Of a DNA stretch of 64,000 nt, positions 56,839-64,000 are shown piece after piece (position 1 is the first letter of the stretch; each line of letters opens with the position of its first letter). A model generated the notes under the pieces. It was not told where the DNA came from. It made no database searches and worked only from the letters and a program-made list of their open reading frames with translations. A program made the translations under genes and the position numbers. Source of the DNA: Streptomyces sp. NBC_01267 (GTDB lineage: Bacteria; Actinomycetota; Actinomycetes; Streptomycetales; Streptomycetaceae); NCBI RefSeq assembly GCF_036241575.1, contig NZ_CP108455.1:3840001-3904000 (forward strand), written 5' to 3'.

Positions 56839-57900
56839 ATGTTCCATCCGCTCCGGGTCAGCGCGGTCGAACAGCTCACGGACGACGCGGTGGCCATCAC
56901 GTTCGCCGTACCGCCGGAACTGCGCGAGACGTTCCGCCACACACCCGGCCAGCACGTGGCGCTGCGTCGGATCGTGCGCGGTACGGAGATCCGGCGTACG
57001 TACTCGATCTGCACCCCGGCGCCCGAGCGGGCCGACGAACCCGTCGTCCAGGTGGGGGTGCGGCTGGTGGAGGGCGGTGAGTTCTCGACGTACGCGTTCA
57101 AGGAGCTGGCCGTCGGCGACACCGTCGAAGTGATGGAACCGATGGGACGCTTCAGCTTCGAGCCCCGCCCGGGAAGGTTCGCGGCGATCGTCGGCGGCAG
57201 CGGCATCACCCCGGTCCTCTCGATCGCCGCGACCCTGCTCATACGTGAGCCGGAGGCGCGGTTCTGCCTGATACGCAGCGACCGGACGGCGGCGTCGACG
57301 ATGTTTCTCGACGAGGTCGCCGATCTGAAGGACCGCTGGCCCGACCGCTTCCAGTTGGTGACCGTGCTGTCCCGCGAGGAACAGCAGTCGGGGCTGCCCT
57401 CCGGGCGGCTCGACCAGGAGCGTCTGACCGGGCTGCTGCCCGCGCTGCTCCCGGTCACGGAGCTGGACGGCTGGTTCCTGTGCGGACCCTTCGGCCTGGT
57501 GCAGGGCGCCGAGCGGGCGCTGCGCGGGCTCGGCGTGGCCAAGACCCGTATCCATCAGGAAATCTTCCATGTCGACGACGGAGCGGCCGTCACCGCCGCC
57601 CCGCCCGGGGCAGCGGTCCCGTCACACAGCAGGCTGACCGCCACGCTCGACGGCCGTTCGGGCAACTGGCCGGTCCGGGACGGGGATTCGCTTCTCGAAA
57701 CGGTCCTGCGCAGTCGCTCGGACGCGCCGTACGCCTGCAAGGGCGGGGTGTGCGGGACCTGCAGAGCCTTCCTGGTCTCGGGCGAAGTGCGGATGGACCG
57801 CAACTACGCGCTGGAGCCGGAGGAGACCGAAGCGGGATACGTACTGGCCTGCCAATCGCACCCGCTCACACCGGAAGTGGAGCTGGACTTCGACCGCTGA
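56839..57900 (+). CDS. paaE: Phenylacetyl-CoA epoxidase reductase PaaE
   Basis: This 353-residue electron-transfer subunit has an FAD-binding domain (VEQLTDDAVAITFAVPPEL, RRTYSICTP), an NAD(P)-binding domain with VGGSGITPVLSIAA, and a plant-type [2Fe-2S] ferredoxin at the C-terminus with YACKGGVCGTCRAFL and a later Cys in LACQSHP. It transfers electrons from NADPH to PaaA. It ends the paaABCDE operon, after which a gene for an acyl-CoA dehydrogenase begins 92 nt further on. Confidence 0.95.
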   Translation: MFHPLRVSAVEQLTDDAVAITFAVPPELRETFRHTPGQHVALRRIVRGTEIRRTYSICTPAPERADEPVVQVGVRLVEGGEFSTYAFKELAVGDTVEVMEPMGRFSFEPRPGRFAAIVGGSGITPVLSIAATLLIREPEARFCLIRSDRTAASTMFLDEVADLKDRWPDRFQLVTVLSREEQQSGLPSGRLDQERLTGLLPALLPVTELDGWFLCGPFGLVQGAERALRGLGVAKTRIHQEIFHVDDGAAVTAAPPGAAVPSHSRLTATLDGRSGNWPVRDGDSLLETVLRSRSDAPYACKGGVCGTCRAFLVSGEVRMDRNYALEPEETEAGYVLACQSHPLTPEVELDFDR

Positions 57901-57992
57901 CCGCATTCCGTGCGTCGACGGTGTTCCGCTCAGCGCCTCCCTGACCTAATCTGACGCCGCATCAGAAATGGTCGGCGCGGGAGGACAGAGCT

Positions 57993-59141
57993 GTGGACTT
58001 CACCTTCACCGAGGAGCAGCAGGCGGCCGTTGAGGCGGCGAAGGCAGTCTTCTCGGGCGTCGCGCCCGACGGAGTGCCCAGCCCCGCGCTCAGCGCCGGG
58101 GCAGTGGCCGAGGACTTCGACCGGGCACTGTGGGGCAAGCTGGCGGAGGCCGACCTGCTGAGCCTCGTGCTGGACCCCGGGTACGGCGGGGCAGGACTCG
58201 GACCGATCGCACTCTGCCTGGTACTGCGCGAGGCCTCCCGGGTGCTGGCCCGGGTGCCCCTGCTGGAGACCAGCGCGGTCGCCATGACCGTACAGCGATA
58301 CGGAGACGCCGAGTTGAGCGGTGAGATCCTGCCCGCCGTCGGCCGCGGCGAGCTGGTCCTCACCGTCGGGGCCAACGGCCGTACCGGCCACGACCCCGCC
58401 GAACTGGCCGTCACCGCCCGCCGGGAGGACGACGGCTGGGTACTCGACGGAGTGCAGACAGGTGTTCCCTGGGCGCAGACCGCGGACCGCGTCGCGGTAC
58501 CCGCCCACACCGGCGCGGGCCACCCGGTGATCGCCCTCGTCCCCCGCTCCGCGCAGGGAGCCGATCAGCCGGGGATCACTCTGGCCGAGCAGTTCTCCAC
58601 CAACGGAGAACGCTTCGCCGAGGTCCGGCTGGAATCCGTGCGCCTCGCGGACCGCGACGTCATCGACGCCGACGGCGCCTGGGAGTCCCTGCGAGACCTG
58701 CTGACCACCGGGACCTGCGCGCTCGCGCTCGGCCTGGGCGAGGGCGTGCTCACCATGACCAGCGCCTACACCAGCAAACGGGAGCAGTTCGGTTTCCCGG
58801 TCGCCACCTTTCAGTCGGTCGCTGTCCAGGCCGCCGACCGGTACATCGACCTCCGCGCCATGGAGGTCACGCTCTGGCAGGCCGCCTGGCGCATCTCCAC
58901 CGGTGCGAGCGGGGCGCTTCCCGCGGCCGGTGACATCGCCGTGGCCAAGATCTGGGCATCCGAAGGCGTACGCCGGGTCGTCCAGACCGCGCAGCATCTG
59001 CACGGCGGCTTCGGCGCGGACACCGACTACCCGCTGCACCGCTATCACGCCTGGGCCAAACAGCTGGAGCTCTCACTCGGCCCCGCCGCGGCCCACGAGG
59101 AAGCGCTGGGCGATCTGCTGGCCGCCCATCCCCTCGGCTGA
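57993..59141 (+). CDS. Acyl-CoA dehydrogenase family protein
   Basis: This 382-residue flavoprotein begins MDFTFTEEQQAAVEAAK, with SKREQFGFPVATFQSVAVQAAD and QHLHGGFGADTDYPLHRY in the C-terminal domain. The Gln/Phe-Phe pattern resembles short-chain or aromatic acyl-CoA dehydrogenases. Its position behind the paa operon suggests it works on a phenylacetate-related or dicarboxylic CoA ester, but this is only inference. GTG 57993 follows GGGAGGACAGAGCT. It may have its own promoter, as 92 nt separate it from paaE. Confidence 0.88.
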   Translation: MDFTFTEEQQAAVEAAKAVFSGVAPDGVPSPALSAGAVAEDFDRALWGKLAEADLLSLVLDPGYGGAGLGPIALCLVLREASRVLARVPLLETSAVAMTVQRYGDAELSGEILPAVGRGELVLTVGANGRTGHDPAELAVTARREDDGWVLDGVQTGVPWAQTADRVAVPAHTGAGHPVIALVPRSAQGADQPGITLAEQFSTNGERFAEVRLESVRLADRDVIDADGAWESLRDLLTTGTCALALGLGEGVLTMTSAYTSKREQFGFPVATFQSVAVQAADRYIDLRAMEVTLWQAAWRISTGASGALPAAGDIAVAKIWASEGVRRVVQTAQHLHGGFGADTDYPLHRYHAWAKQLELSLGPAAAHEEALGDLLAAHPLG

Positions 59142-59154
59142 TCCAGCGGTCCCG

Positions 59155-59285
59155 GACCTCATCGGCCCCAGACCTCATGGGCCCCGGCCAGACCAGAAAG
59201 CCCCGGTCAGACCACGAGGGCCCAGTCAGAACACGAGGCCCCGGCCAGACCACGAAGTCCTCTGGTCAGACCACGAACGCCGGGC
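59155..59285. repeat. Degenerate tandem repeat of about 20 bp
   Basis: Units related to CCCCGGCCAGACCACGAAG recur about six times from 59155 to 59285, each 18-21 nt long. The last unit covers the stop codon of the convergent rhodanese gene. No gene is encoded. Confidence 0.75.
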
Positions 59286-59610
59286 CTCCGCCGTCCGCCA
59301 CCATCGGACGCCCGGCGCTCTCCCAGGCAAGCATCCCGCCGTCGACGTTCACCGCGTCGATGCCCTGCTGCACCAAGTACTGGGTGACCTGCGCGGAACG
59401 GCCACCGACCCGGCAGATCACGAAGGCCTTGCCGTTCTCGGCCACGGCCTCCGTCACTTCACCGAAGCGCGCCACGAAGTCGCTCATCGGAATGTGCAGG
59501 GCCCCTTCGGCATGCCCGGCCGCCCACTCGTCGTCCTCCCGGACATCCAGTACCAGCCCGTCAGCCGGCACCGCCGCGACATCCACCTGGGGCAGCGGGG
59601 CGAAATTCAT
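59266..59610 (-). CDS. Rhodanese-like domain protein
   Basis: This 114-residue single rhodanese domain has VLDVREDDEWAAGHAEGALHIP and the active-site loop FVICRVGGRSAQ with the catalytic cysteine (near residue 66). It carries a persulphide for sulphur transfer in the cytosol. ATG 59610 begins the normal MNFAPLPQVD. Its stop lies in the last unit of the tandem repeat. Confidence 0.92.
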   Translation of the reverse strand: MNFAPLPQVDVAAVPADGLVLDVREDDEWAAGHAEGALHIPMSDFVARFGEVTEAVAENGKAFVICRVGGRSAQVTQYLVQQGIDAVNVDGGMLAWESAGRPMVADGGGPAFVV

Positions 59611-59656
59611 GGGTCATGCCTTCTCTCGTACATGCACGGCAGGGTCACCGGGAACG

Positions 59657-60499
59657 CTACTGCACCATCTCCGCCAGCTCGGCCTCTCGCTCGGAGACCT
59701 GTGCCAGCAACTGCTCGGCGATCTCCTCCAGCAACCGGTCGGGGTCGTCGGGCGCCATCCGGAGCATCGCTCCGATCGCACTCTCCTCCAGTTCATGGGC
59801 GACCAGGGACAGCAGCTCCTTGCGCTGGGAGAGCCATTCGAGCCGGGCGTAGAGCTCCTCGCTCTCGCTGGGCGCGGCAGCTTCCTGGACCGGACCGGCC
59901 GCCCACTCCTCACCCAACTCCCGCAGTACGGCCTCGTCCCCACGGGCATACGCGGCGTTGACCCGCGTGATGAACTCGTCCCGCCGGTTCCGTTCCGCGT
60001 CGTCCTGCGCCAGATCGGGATGCGCCTGGCGGACCAGCTCGCGATAGAGCTTGCGGGCCTCCTCGCTGGGCCGTACCCGCTTGGGCGGCTGCACCGGCTG
60101 CTCGTTCAGCATGGCCTGGGCCTCGGGCGACATCCCGTCCGGGTCGATCCAGTCGTGGAACAGCTCGTCGACACCGGGCATGGGCATCACGATCGCCCGC
60201 GCCTCCTGCGCCTTGCGCAGATCCTCCGGGTCACCGCTGCGCGCCGCTCTGGCCTCGGCGAGCTGCGCATCGAGCTCGTCCAGACGCGCGTACATGGGAC
60301 CGAGTCTCTGGTGGTGCAGCCGGGAGAAGTTCTCCACCTCCACCCGGAACGTCTCCACCGCGATCTCGAACTCGATCAGCGCCTGCTCGGCGGCGCGCAC
60401 GGCCTTCTCCAGCCGCGCCTCCGGCCGCTGCTCGCCCATGGGCTGCTCGCTCTGCTCGTCGTTCCGGGTCGTCGTTCCCCCGGTGGCATCCTCCGTCAC
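59657..60499 (-). CDS. J-domain protein
   Basis: The protein has 280 residues. Residues 25-105 are a long coiled coil (ALIEFEIAVETFRVEVENF and ARLDELDAQLAEARAA). Residues about 140-180 form a small J domain with the HPD tripeptide in LVRQAHPDLAQDDAERN. The C-terminal part is helical. The J domain would stimulate DnaK ATPase, and the coiled coil may select the client. The start at GTG 60499 has a weak ribosome site but matches the codon-usage border. Function is otherwise unknown. Confidence 0.8.
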   Translation of the reverse strand: MTEDATGGTTTRNDEQSEQPMGEQRPEARLEKAVRAAEQALIEFEIAVETFRVEVENFSRLHHQRLGPMYARLDELDAQLAEARAARSGDPEDLRKAQEARAIVMPMPGVDELFHDWIDPDGMSPEAQAMLNEQPVQPPKRVRPSEEARKLYRELVRQAHPDLAQDDAERNRRDEFITRVNAAYARGDEAVLRELGEEWAAGPVQEAAAPSESEELYARLEWLSQRKELLSLVAHELEESAIGAMLRMAPDDPDRLLEEIAEQLLAQVSEREAELAEMVQ

Positions 60500-60648
60500 C
60501 CGGCCAGCCTACGGGCGCCCTCCGCTTACCCGTCACAGTCCCGGTCCGGCGGGCGTCCGCCCCTGCCGCGCGTACCCGGTCACCGCCGGACCGCGTACCT
60601 CTGCGCCCAGGGCACCCCGCCCGCGAACACCACCACGGCCAAGGCGGC

Positions 60649-61764
60649 TCACACCGCGACCGCTTCCCCCAGCTCTTCCTCTTCCTCGGCTTCGGTCGCG
60701 ACCTCGGCTTCCTTCGCCGCCACTTCTTCCCGCTGCCCGGCACCACCCGCTCCCGCAGCCGGTCGGACGGCCGCCTTCCGCCGACCCGCCTCGGCCAGTC
60801 CTGCCGCGCCCGTCACTACCAGACCGGCGAGCAGCCAGAAGACCAGCACCAGCACGTTGCCGCCGAGCCCGTGCCCGCCGAAGTACACATGGCTGCGCAC
60901 GCCCTCCACGAAGCCCGCACCGTTCCAGAAGGAGTGCAACGCCCCGAAGAAGCCCGGCTGGAGCTCGGGCCGGAAGATCCCGCCGGAGCTGGTGAAGTTG
61001 AGCATCACGAACAGCACCATCACGCCGAGCGTCGTCCACCGCTTCAGGAAGGTGTGCAGGCCCACGCCGATGAGCAGAATGCCCGCAGAGTAGATCCATG
61101 CCATGGCCCAGAGGCCCCCCAGCCCGTGGTCGACCAAGTGGAACACCGGACCTGCGAAGGCGGTACCGATCGCGCTCACCACCAGAGACATCCCGGAGGC
61201 CAGCAGCGCCCTGACACGCAGTGGCAGGACCGCACCGGCTCCGCCGATCACGGCGACCGAGGCGTACGAGCCGATGCTCAGCGCGACCAGCAGGAAGAAG
61301 ATGCCCTGTCCGGTCGGATCGCCGTTCGCGGTCGGCGCCACGTCGGTCACCTCGAGCGGCTCACCCTGCTCGGCTGCGACCTGCGTGAACACCTTCTCCA
61401 CCACGGTGGCCGTGGTGTCGGACGCCGCGGACGCGACGACCAGTTCGGGTGCCTTGCCGCTCGGCACGAAGGCGCCGTAGATGTCCTGGTCCTTGAGCTG
61501 CTGGACGGCGGAGTCGCGGTCGGCGACCGTACGGACGGTGAGCGCGCCGTCTCCCTTGTCCTGCAACGTCTGCGCGAGGACCTGGGCGCTCGGCCCCGAG
61601 CCCACCACGGCGACGCGCAGGTCGTGCGGCTGCGGGGCGTGGAAGGCCCCCAGGTACGCGAGTCCCATCCCGATGCACATCAGCAGCGGTGTGACGAGAT
61701 GGCCGAGGACATGGCGCAGCGCGGCCCCCGTACTGACGGCTCCGTTCGTGGGGCCTACGGACAT
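60649..61764 (-). CDS. YhgE/DUF3533-like membrane protein
   Basis: This 371-residue protein has an N-terminal membrane segment (VTPLLMCIGMGLAYLGAF), an outer domain of about 110 residues (DLRVAVVGSGPSAQVLAQTL, then YGAFVPSGK), and five C-terminal membrane segments with GIFRPELQPGFFGALHSF between them. This is the layout of the ABC-2-like YhgE/Pip family. The tail is charged (EEVAAKEAEVATEAEEEEE). It probably exports lipids or drugs, or is a phage-receptor-like surface protein. It is divergent from a MarR gene; both promoters overlap two palindromes. GGAGAGG precedes ATG 61764. Confidence 0.8.
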   Translation of the reverse strand: MSVGPTNGAVSTGAALRHVLGHLVTPLLMCIGMGLAYLGAFHAPQPHDLRVAVVGSGPSAQVLAQTLQDKGDGALTVRTVADRDSAVQQLKDQDIYGAFVPSGKAPELVVASAASDTTATVVEKVFTQVAAEQGEPLEVTDVAPTANGDPTGQGIFFLLVALSIGSYASVAVIGGAGAVLPLRVRALLASGMSLVVSAIGTAFAGPVFHLVDHGLGGLWAMAWIYSAGILLIGVGLHTFLKRWTTLGVMVLFVMLNFTSSGGIFRPELQPGFFGALHSFWNGAGFVEGVRSHVYFGGHGLGGNVLVLVFWLLAGLVVTGAAGLAEAGRRKAAVRPAAGAGGAGQREEVAAKEAEVATEAEEEEELGEAVAV

Positions 61765-61793
61765 CGGACACCTCTCCAGGTAGTTGGCTTTTG

Positions 61794-61822
61794 CAACTCT
61801 TAATTGAGTTGTACTATACAAC
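61794..61822. promoter_or_regulatory. Overlapping MarR-type palindromes
   Basis: CAACTC/GAGTTG (61794-61799, 61806-61811; 6-nt spacer) overlaps GTTGTA/TACAAC (61808-61813, 61817-61822; 3-nt spacer). Together they cover the whole AT-rich core of the divergent promoter. MarR dimers would bind here and repress both genes. Confidence 0.7.
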
Positions 61823-61843
61823 CAATATTCAGGAGGGGAAACC

Positions 61844-62299
61844 ATGACCGGCAAAGATCCGCAGGGACACGATGCGTCCGTCGACACCATCCAGCGCGAA
61901 CTGACCGCGTTCGCCCGGCGCGCCCGCGCGACGGCCGCCCGCCTCCACCCGGAGCTTCCACTGGTCTCGTACACCTTGCTGGCGCACATCGACGACAGCC
62001 AGGGCTGCCGTGCGACCGACCTCGCGGCCCACTACATGCTCGACAAGTCCACGATCAGCCGACAGCTCGCGGGCCTGGAGAAGCTCGGCCTGGTCGAACG
62101 CCGCCCCGCCCCTGACGACCAGCGCGTCCAGGTCCTCCATCCCACCGAGGCGGGCACCAAGATGCTCGCCTCGACCCAGGGAAGCCGACGCGCGGCCGTA
62201 CGCGACCGCCTGGCCGACTGGAGCGAGGAGGACCTCGATCGCTTCGCGGCCTATCTACTGCGTTACAACTCGGCGGAGTTGAGCCAGGACCTGCCATAG
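61844..62299 (+). CDS. MarR family transcriptional regulator
   Basis: This 151-residue winged-helix protein has the MarR signature (ATDLAAHYMLDKSTISRQLAGLEKLGLVERRPAPDDQRV, in parts) and a C-terminal dimer helix. MarR proteins are released by phenolic or oxidising compounds. AGGAGGGG lies before ATG 61844. The divergent membrane protein gene is its most likely target. Confidence 0.92.
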   Translation: MTGKDPQGHDASVDTIQRELTAFARRARATAARLHPELPLVSYTLLAHIDDSQGCRATDLAAHYMLDKSTISRQLAGLEKLGLVERRPAPDDQRVQVLHPTEAGTKMLASTQGSRRAAVRDRLADWSEEDLDRFAAYLLRYNSAELSQDLP

Positions 62300-62367
62300 C
62301 GCCTACGGCTGAAGCCCCACCGACCCCGACCCACTACCCCGGCCTGCCGCCCCCGGACCGACCTCCC

Positions 62368-62715
62368 CTAGCAGGGGCCTTTCCCGACCGGCAGATACGC
62401 CTCCGACCACTTACCGAGCTCATGAAGAGCGGGCCCGAGCGCCCGGCCCGCCTCCGTCAGCCGGTACGAGACCCGCAGCGGAGGCCCTTCGTCGACCTCG
62501 CGCACAAGCAGTCCCGCCACCGCGAGCTCGGTCAGCCGATCGGAGAGCATCCGCTCACTGATCCCCGGGATCGCCCGCCGCAGATCCGCGAAGTACACCG
62601 GCTGCTGCATCAGCACGGCCACGATCAGGCCGGTCCAGCGCTTGCCCAGCAGTTCGAAGACGCGCGTGATCGCCCCGCCGACCTGCTGGCACGCCTTCTC
62701 ACCGTGTTCCGCCAT
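62368..62715 (-). CDS. HxlR family transcriptional regulator
   Basis: This 115-residue protein has the HxlR winged helix, including the conserved redox-sensitive Cys9 before a GGAITRVFELLGKRWTGLIV segment, and MLSDRLTELAVAGLLVREV. HxlR proteins often sense electrophiles or oxidants through that cysteine. It is divergent from the azoreductase gene, its likely target, across 122 nt. Confidence 0.92.
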   Translation of the reverse strand: MAEHGEKACQQVGGAITRVFELLGKRWTGLIVAVLMQQPVYFADLRRAIPGISERMLSDRLTELAVAGLLVREVDEGPPLRVSYRLTEAGRALGPALHELGKWSEAYLPVGKGPC

Positions 62716-62837
62716 GTCTTCAGAGTACTGAGTGCCGACCCCTCCTCGAAGGGCTGCGGAAAAGTAAGGGACTATGCTATTTATAGGTACGCATGATTTT
62801 TAGGACCATGCTTCCCGACGCATCCACGGAGAACCTC

Positions 62838-63452
62838 ATGGCTACCCTTCTGCATATCGACTCCGCCGTCTTTCCGCAGGGTTCCGTGTCCCGAGAGGTC
62901 ACAGCCGCCTATGTGAACGCCTGGCGCGAGCAGCACCCCGACGGCACGGTCGTCTACCGCGATCTGGCAGCCGACCCGCTGCCGCACCTGGACGCCGCCA
63001 GTACGGCCGCAGGCGCCGAGGCCCCGCTCCGCGCCGAGCTCGCCACCGAACTCGCCGAAGCCGACGCCGTACTGATCGGCGCCCCCATGTACAACTTCAC
63101 GATCCCCTCCACCCTCAAGGCATGGCTCGACCACGTGATCATCGTCGGCCACAACGCGGGCGGCGCGGAGAGCCCGCTGGCCGGCACCCCGTTCACCGTG
63201 GTGGCCAGCCGTGGCGGCTCGTACGCGCCCGGCACGCCCCGCGAGGGCTTCGAGTTCGTGCAGAACTACCTGGAGAAGCTGCTGACGGGCATGTTCGGCG
63301 CCGAAGTCGACTTCATCGTGCCCGAGTTGACCCTTGCTGCCTCGCAGCCCGCCATGGCCGACCTCATCCCGCTCGCCGAGGCCTCCCGCGCCAAGGCCCT
63401 CGATGACGCCGCCTCGAAGGCCAAGGCGCTCGCTTCACGCCTCGCCGCCTGA
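62838..63452 (+). CDS. azoR: FMN-dependent NADH-azoreductase
   Basis: This 204-residue flavodoxin-like protein has SAVFPQGSVSREVTAAYV, the FMN contact GAPMYNFTIPSTLKAWLDHV, and VVASRGGSYAPGTPREG. It reduces azo dyes and quinones by NADH using FMN. Electrophile-responsive HxlR control fits a quinone-detoxifying role. GGAG lies before ATG 62838. The transcript ends in a hairpin whose right arm carries a parS site. Confidence 0.92.
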   Translation: MATLLHIDSAVFPQGSVSREVTAAYVNAWREQHPDGTVVYRDLAADPLPHLDAASTAAGAEAPLRAELATELAEADAVLIGAPMYNFTIPSTLKAWLDHVIIVGHNAGGAESPLAGTPFTVVASRGGSYAPGTPREGFEFVQNYLEKLLTGMFGAEVDFIVPELTLAASQPAMADLIPLAEASRAKALDDAASKAKALASRLAA

Positions 63453-63480
63453 CGGACCGGCCCACGCAACAGGCCGGGAA

Positions 63481-63526
63481 ACGTGAAACCTCCGCGCGGC
63501 CTTCGGGCCAGGCGGAGGTTTCACGT
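63481..63526 (+). terminator. Terminator hairpin of azoR containing a parS half
   Basis: A perfect 15-bp stem (63481-63495 with 63512-63526) plus an inner GGCC/GGCC stem closed by a TTCG loop (63498-63509) follows the azoR stop by 28 nt. The right arm runs into the parS site at 63518-63531. Confidence 0.85.
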
Positions 63527-63531
63527 GAAAC
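63518..63531. promoter_or_regulatory. parS site (ParB binding) within the azoR terminator
   Basis: GTTTCACGTGAAAC matches the Streptomyces parS consensus exactly. A related half-site (ACGTGAAAC, 63481-63489) sits in the left arm. This is the second exact parS in the window, 22.7 kb from the first. Confidence 0.88.
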
Positions 63532-63646
63532 GTAGTGGTCAAATCACCTCAGGATCAGGCCCGTTGGCGCTTTGACCCGTTGCCCGTTGGCCCGTTGCCT
63601 CATTCCGGATTCCGGCCTGCCCGGAAAAGACCGAACCGATCAGGTC

Positions 63647-64000
63647 CTAGAGGTCGAACTCGGCCGGGGCGATCCCCACGGCGAAGCACGCCTCACGGAC
63701 CACAGCCCGCTCGGTCGCGTCGAAGTCGCCGTCGGCTCCGCCGATGACGATGCCGATCTGGATCACAGCGCGGGCCTCGGTCGGCTTCTTGCTGACCTTG
63801 CCGATGGTCTGCAGGATGCTGACCTTGCCGAAGTCGAAGTCGGCGGTCAGCTTCTGGCAGTAATCGTTGAAGCGCTGCTGAAGGTCGTCAGCGGAGAAGT
63901 TCTGCAGCACCTCGTTCGACCCGATGAGGGAAGCGACGCGCTGACGCTCGGAGGCGTCGATGGATCCGTCGGCCGCAGCGACCAGTGCGCACATCGCCAT
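63647..64000 (-). CDS. terB: TerB family tellurite resistance protein (partial, N-terminus beyond the window)
   Basis: The reverse strand encodes the C-terminal 117 residues of a TerB protein: AMCALVAAADGSIDASERQRVASLI, then IVIGGADGDFDATERAVVREACFA, with the paired acidic metal-binding loops of the TerB fold. About 30-35 residues are missing at the start, beyond 64000. TerB acts in membrane-associated stress complexes with TerD/TerC. The stop codon is at 63647-63649. The gene is convergent with azoR. Confidence 0.88.
   Translation of the reverse strand: MAMCALVAAADGSIDASERQRVASLIGSNEVLQNFSADDLQQRFNDYCQKLTADFDFGKVSILQTIGKVSKKPTEARAVIQIGIVIGGADGDFDATERAVVREACFAVGIAPAEFDL

Noticed and set aside
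56008..57570. 520-residue reverse frame over paaC-paaE
   Set aside because: Antisense shadow of three clear paa genes.
57944..57976. TCTGA/TCAGA inverted repeat before the acyl-CoA dehydrogenase gene
   Set aside because: Arms of only 5 bp; expected by chance and unlike the PaaR-type boxes.

Overview
The window is chromosomal DNA of a Streptomyces. GC is very high, reading frames are GC-rich in the third position, GTG starts and 4-nt start/stop overlaps are common, and two exact copies of the Streptomyces ParB site parS (GTTTCACGTGAAAC) are present. Both parS sites and several DnaA-box-like 9-mers suggest the segment lies in the conserved core, probably within reach of oriC. Gene order (two bkd clusters, paired Ser/Thr kinases, moeA/mobA, paa operon) looks like the bkd-paa region of other streptomycetes. 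That comparison is from memory, not a search. No tRNA, rRNA, IS element or CRISPR array was recognised.

Layout. 1-10.4 kb: AI-2E-family permease (cut by the window), pirin, SseB-like protein, FadE-type acyl-CoA dehydrogenase, M18 aminopeptidase, an AfsR/SARP-type regulator with NB-ARC and TPR parts, and a DUF4232 lipoprotein. 10.4-16.1 kb: a thioredoxin-NHL protein, then an accessory pocket. The pocket has two tiny overlapping genes divergent from an HTH-DUF5919/NUDIX pair, a DUF397 gene, two gene remnants fused by a deletion, a LURP-one protein and a headless methyltransferase. 16.1-22.0 kb: nitrilase-family amidase, mycothiol-dependent isomerase-like protein, MFS transporter with its GntR regulator, a headless phage BRO protein, and a candidate protein-deamidase toxin or effector facing it.

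22.4-47.4 kb: the first branched-chain 2-oxoacid dehydrogenase operon (E1alpha, E1beta, E2). A DevR/DosR-like response regulator follows, with a near-perfect DosR box upstream of the next gene (PNPOx family). Then come a phosphotransferase, two divergent membrane Ser/Thr kinases, a secreted proline-rich protein, PadR plus an FtsX-type ABC transporter, the proteasome activator Bpa, a quinone oxidoreductase, a K+-channel/TrkA protein, moeA and mobA. The second bkd operon follows, with its divergent Lrp-family regulator BkdR.

47.4-59.1 kb: phenylacetate catabolism. A TetR regulator (PaaR-like) is coupled to a 3-hydroxyacyl-CoA dehydrogenase, divergent from paaN. The paaABCDE operon and an acyl-CoA dehydrogenase follow after a TrmH/HTTM/DUF5819 cluster. 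The same 14-bp operator, ACCGNNNGNNCGGT, occurs in front of the second bkd operon, between the dehydrogenase and paaN, and in front of paaA. This ties aromatic and branched-chain acid breakdown into one probable PaaR regulon. 59.2-64 kb: rhodanese, J-domain protein, YhgE-like membrane protein with divergent MarR, HxlR with divergent azoreductase, and a partial TerB protein.

The most unusual points are the orphan deamidase-like protein (20973-22004), a parS site that carries both the moeA stop and the channel-gene start, a second parS inside an intrinsic terminator, the DosR-like regulator beside its own box, and the shared PaaR-type operators.
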